From Flavobacteriales bacterium (lineage in GTDB: Bacteria > Bacteroidota > Bacteroidia > Flavobacteriales_F > PHOS-HE28), in NCBI GenBank assembly GCA_023957375.1, contig JAMLHB010000001.1:962245-1026244 (forward strand): 64,000 nucleotides of DNA. Reading direction: 5' to 3'. Numbering within the stretch: position 1 is the stretch's first letter; every line of letters starts with the position of its first letter. A program made the translations under genes and the position numbers. Shown in pieces: positions 60,863-64,000 of the stretch. The notes under the pieces were generated by a model. It was not told where the DNA came from. It was given only the letters and a program-made list of their open reading frames with translations, and did no database searches.

Positions 60863-62944
60863 ATGCGTTTCCGCGCCACGCCATGGATGACACGCCCAAC
60901 GGGCTTGTTCATTGCATTGGCCACGGCCGGTATTTCCTTGGCGCAAGCCCCTGCAGACAGTGCCCGGGTGCAGCTGAAGCCTTCCTTCGCACTGGGCACA
61001 GGCATGCTTGGGTTTTACGGGGACGTGGGTTTCCAAAGCAAGGAATACAGCCCGTTGGTCTCGCGGATCGGTTATGAGCTCCGTGTCTCCACGCCCATCA
61101 ACGAATGGCTGGAAGTGGGCCTTTACGCCCTGCACGGCAAACTGAGCGCCAACGAGCACAGCTTGGTTCGCAACCTCAATTTCGAGTCCCGCATCACCTC
61201 CGGCGGCATGCGGTTGACGTACAATTTCCACCAATTACTGAATCCGAAGCGCGTGGTGGAGCCGTGGGTGAGCATCGGTTTTGAGAGCTTGGAATTCCTC
61301 TCCAAAACGGACCTGAAGGATGCACAGGGGCGGTTCTACCATTACTGGAGCGATGGCACCGTCAGGGACATTGCCGAGGATGCGCCCAACGCTGCGGATG
61401 CCGTGGAGATCCACCGCGATTACAGCTACGAAAGCGACGTGCGCGAAAGCAATCCGGACGGCTTCGGCAAGTACCGCGAGCAAACCTGGGCCGTGCCGGT
61501 GGGCGTTGGCGTGAAGATGAACCTGGCCCATGGCTTTGATGCCCGGATCGGCGCCACCATGCACTTCGCCGCCACGGACCTGATCGACGGGGTAACCTCG
61601 GGCAGCATCGGCAACCGCAAGGGCGACGACCGCAACGACCGGTTCCTCTTCACCTCCTTCTCCGTGGGCTATGCGATCAGCACCAAGCCCAAACAGAAGA
61701 AGTACAAGCCGAGCCTCACGCCCGAACAAATGGACGTGATCGCCTTCAACGACGACGAGGACGGCGATGGCGTGATGGATTGGAACGACCGGTGCCCGCA
61801 CACACCGCCCGGCACCCCCGTGGACGCCCATGGCTGCCCACTGGACAGCGACGGCGACGGCGTGCCCGACCATTTGGACGATGAGGCAGGTACCCTTCCC
61901 GGGGCCCCGGTGAACGCCCGAGGCGTAACACTCAGCGACGATGAACTGCTGCGCGCCTACCTCAACTACTTGGATTCAGGAAACGTGACGATGGTGTACA
62001 GCAAGGTGGAATCCTTCGGGCCCGTGGGGCAACCCGTGGTGAAACGGCCGCCCATACCGGTGATGCGGGCGTACGTGGTGAAGGTGGGCGCCCAGGTGGA
62101 AGGCATCTCCGAGGAGATGATCCAGCGCATCCTAAGCTTGCCCGATGTACGCACCGTGGAACGCGGCGACACCACCTTCTACATCGTAGGAAACTATGAA
62201 GCACTGCCCGACGCCATCAAGCGCCAACTCCAACTTAAAGGCCAAGGGTTTGAAAGCGTGGTGATGTTGGAGCAGGACGGCAAGCTGCTCGACCTGCCGA
62301 GCGGAGGGATCACTCCGCGTGAGGAGGAAGTGTTGACGAAGCTGGTGGAACCGGCTCCGGAAAAACCGGGCCAAGTGGTGGTGCGCGTTCAGTTGGGCGC
62401 CTTCCGCTACCGGCTGTCCGAGAACATCTTCAGGAACGTGACCGACCTGGTGACCTTGAAGGACCAGGACGGCCTCACCCGCTATTACACCGGCAGCTTC
62501 ACGGACATCAACGATGCGGCCAAACACAAGGTGAACATGCTGTTGGACGGCTTCGAGGGCGCATTCCTGGTAGCTTTCAAGGACGGCAAGCGGGTATCGA
62601 TCACCGAGGCCGGGGCCCAGCTTTCCGGTCCCGAGGACCTGTCCCGGATCCCCGTGGAAAGCATCGATGTGAAAACCCTCTCCTTCCGCGTACAGGTAGG
62701 CACGTTTGCCGGCAATGTGCCCATGGAAACAATGGGCAAGTACGTGGAGCTCGGCAACGTGAAACCGGTGCCAGGCGTCAACGCCGTCCGCTACCTCTAT
62801 GGCGAATATCCCACCAGGGCGGCAGCCGAGGAAGCGCGCAAGGAACTGCAAAACCTTGGGTTCGCCGATGCCTTCGTGGTGGGCGATCTCAACGGCAGGA
62901 TCATCCTGGCAGAGGACGCCGAACGCCTGCAACAAGGCAAGTAG
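60863..62944 (+). CDS. Outer-membrane barrel protein with thrombospondin type 3 and SPOR-like regions
   Basis: A 693-residue envelope protein. Signal peptide ending ISLAQ, then a barrel-like region (about 35-280, GTGMLGFYGDVGF, GGMRLTYNFHQLL). Asp-rich thrombospondin type 3 repeats follow (about 290-340, DDEDGDGVMDWNDRC, DSDGDGVPDHLDD), which bind calcium. The second half has three SPOR-like stretches (AYVVKVGAQVEGI, VVVRVQLGAFRYRL, LSFRVQVGTFAGNVP). OmpA proteins usually end in an OmpA domain after the TSP3 linker; here SPOR-like units take that place. Role inferred as outer membrane-cell wall linkage. Confidence 0.72.
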   Translation: MRFRATPWMTRPTGLFIALATAGISLAQAPADSARVQLKPSFALGTGMLGFYGDVGFQSKEYSPLVSRIGYELRVSTPINEWLEVGLYALHGKLSANEHSLVRNLNFESRITSGGMRLTYNFHQLLNPKRVVEPWVSIGFESLEFLSKTDLKDAQGRFYHYWSDGTVRDIAEDAPNAADAVEIHRDYSYESDVRESNPDGFGKYREQTWAVPVGVGVKMNLAHGFDARIGATMHFAATDLIDGVTSGSIGNRKGDDRNDRFLFTSFSVGYAISTKPKQKKYKPSLTPEQMDVIAFNDDEDGDGVMDWNDRCPHTPPGTPVDAHGCPLDSDGDGVPDHLDDEAGTLPGAPVNARGVTLSDDELLRAYLNYLDSGNVTMVYSKVESFGPVGQPVVKRPPIPVMRAYVVKVGAQVEGISEEMIQRILSLPDVRTVERGDTTFYIVGNYEALPDAIKRQLQLKGQGFESVVMLEQDGKLLDLPSGGITPREEEVLTKLVEPAPEKPGQVVVRVQLGAFRYRLSENIFRNVTDLVTLKDQDGLTRYYTGSFTDINDAAKHKVNMLLDGFEGAFLVAFKDGKRVSITEAGAQLSGPEDLSRIPVESIDVKTLSFRVQVGTFAGNVPMETMGKYVELGNVKPVPGVNAVRYLYGEYPTRAAAEEARKELQNLGFADAFVVGDLNGRIILAEDAERLQQGK

Positions 62945-63026
62945 CCCATCGTACGGCCTTTTTCAAGTGCCCGTGCAAGTTGCCCAAGGGTGGTTCCGTT
63001 ACTTTTACCCGGAACCTCCACCCATC

Positions 63027-64000
63027 ATGTGCATTCTTCCTGCCCGACCCACATGGCTCTGCCTTCCGGTGCTTCTCCTGCTCGCCGGTTGCACGGGGAA
63101 CCGACCGGCCGATCGCCCGGATGATGCGTTCGCACCGTATATCACTGGGTTCACCACGGGCTATATTTCCGCACGCGCCCCGGTGCAGGTGCGCTTAGCG
63201 GAGGGCTTGGCGTTGAAGGACACCTCACAGGCCACCCTCCAGAAGCTTTTCAGCCTGGCCCCTGCCACAGAAGGCTCCGTGGCTTGGCAGGATGGCCGCA
63301 CCCTCGCATTCCGGCCACGTGAGCGCTTGGCGCAAGGCCGTGAATACCGGGTCACCTTCCACTTGGAGAGCCTGGCAGAAGTACCAAGCAACCTGGCCGA
63401 CTTCAAATTCGCGGTGAACACCTATGAGCAGGGCATTGAGCTGAACCTGGAGGACATGTACCCAAGTACTCCGGCCGACCTGCGGCGGCAGCGCGTGGTG
63501 ATGGCCGTATTCACCAGCGATGATGCCACCGGGCAGGACCTGGAGGGAGCTGTCACGGCCTCGCAAAACGGCCGCAAGCTGAAGCTGAACTGGGAGCATG
63601 AGCCGGGCGGCACCCAGCACCGCGCGGTGGCCGACAGCGTACAGCGCGGGGAGCAGGCCGGGCAAGTGGAATTCACGTGGGACGAACGGAAGATCGGCGG
63701 CAAGGAAAAGGGCAGCCTGAACGTGGACATTCCCGCCCTGGGCAACTTCAGCCTGGTCCGCAGCACAACCACCTCCGAAGGTGAGCAGAGCGCCACGTTG
63801 CTCTTCAGCGATCCGATCGACCCCGCGCAAAACCTCGCAGGCCTTGCCGGGATCCTGGAGACTGAGGCCGTGCGGGCGGCCGTTTCCGGCAACAAACTGA
63901 TCCTGTATCCGCTGGAACGCCTTACCGGTGAGCAGCGTGCCTTTGTGGCCGCCGGCTTGAAGAACACCGCAGGCAAGCTGCTGGGGAGCGAGCTGAACGT
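63027..64000 (+). CDS. Alpha-2-macroglobulin-like lipoprotein (N-terminal part, runs off the window)
   Basis: The frame is open from ATG 63027 to the right edge (324 codons). It has a lipoprotein signal with LLLLAGCTG (Cys at residue 22) and then the start of a protein resembling bacterial alpha-2-macroglobulins of Bacteroidota: ITGFTTGYISARAPVQVRL and beta macroglobulin-like domains (LAFRPRERLAQGREYRVTF). These are very long periplasmic protease inhibitors. The thioester region and the usual pbpC partner would be beyond the window. A TACTTTTA box at 63000-63007 is a possible -7 element. Confidence 0.75.
   Translation, partial: MCILPARPTWLCLPVLLLLAGCTGNRPADRPDDAFAPYITGFTTGYISARAPVQVRLAEGLALKDTSQATLQKLFSLAPATEGSVAWQDGRTLAFRPRERLAQGREYRVTFHLESLAEVPSNLADFKFAVNTYEQGIELNLEDMYPSTPADLRRQRVVMAVFTSDDATGQDLEGAVTASQNGRKLKLNWEHEPGGTQHRAVADSVQRGEQAGQVEFTWDERKIGGKEKGSLNVDIPALGNFSLVRSTTTSEGEQSATLLFSDPIDPAQNLAGLAGILETEAVRAAVSGNKLILYPLERLTGEQRAFVAAGLKNTAGKLLGSELN

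Noticed and set aside
1..64000. tRNA, rRNA or insertion sequence genes
   Set aside because: No T-arm/anticodon arrangement, rRNA core sequence or transposase frame was found by reading both strands; short tRNA genes could still be missed without a covariance search.

Overview
This 64 kb window is chromosomal DNA from a GC-rich member of the Bacteroidota, most likely the Flavobacteriales. The evidence is convergent: a giant adhesin with a type IX secretion (T9SS) type B C-terminal sorting domain, a PorP/SprF-family partner and a PorE-like TPR/PD40/OmpA protein; the lineage-specific DUF4295 gene between rpmG and ftsY; bacillithiol synthesis (bshC); a SiaB/SiaC phosphoswitch; and -7 boxes of the Bacteroidota form TAnnTTTG or TAnnTTCG in front of many genes. 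No rRNA, tRNA, CRISPR array, insertion sequence or prophage gene was found. Most of the window is ordinary core genome with compact, often 4-bp-overlapping operons.

Layout. 1-6.2 kb: the start of bshC, a membrane-anchored papain-like protease, a heme-binding-domain protein, a secreted unknown, a repeat-rich non-coding stretch, and rimO. 6.2-12.4 kb: a second non-coding stretch with a fold-back repeat, then a four-gene unit: TonB-dependent receptor, a TPR/coiled-coil/transmembrane/SpoIIE phosphatase, SiaB-type kinase, and SiaC-type phosphoprotein. 12.6-22.8 kb: a 2315-residue repeat adhesin, PorP/SprF protein and PorE-like OmpA protein, apparently one transcript. 22.8-28.2 kb: SulP transporter, ftsY, DUF4295, rpmG, then oxyR divergent from a peroxiredoxin-ahpD operon. 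28.3-33.4 kb: a multidomain sugar-dehydrogenase/PKD/PA14 secreted protein and a TolB-like lipoprotein.

33.5-41.9 kb: small membrane protein, orphan vsr, SMR exporter, DsbA-type oxidoreductase, a queE plus OmpA-family operon, a structured RNA that looks like 6S RNA of the flavobacterial type, a Tudor-like protein coupled to an M14 carboxypeptidase, and an outer-membrane barrel protein. 41.9-46.8 kb: SpoIID-domain protein, a surE-unknown-lpxB operon, ridA, and two small membrane proteins. 47.0-56.4 kb: lpdA overlapping a methyltransferase, then a polysaccharide assembly cluster (GT4 glycosyltransferase, Wza-like, Wzc-like with a Gly-Tyr tail, rfbC, WecA/MraY-like) and a lytic transglycosylase. 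56.4-64 kb: uvrA, two envelope proteins with SPOR-like regions, and the start of an alpha-2-macroglobulin-like lipoprotein.

The most interesting ensemble is 6.9-22.8 kb, where a SiaA/B/C-type partner switch without a diguanylate cyclase lies directly upstream of a T9SS adhesin-SprF-PorE cassette. A regulatory link is an inference from order and orientation only. Two other observations deserve attention: the 6S-like RNA at 38.1-38.3 kb, and the repeated placement of -7 promoter boxes only 4-9 bases upstream of start codons, which predicts leaderless mRNAs.
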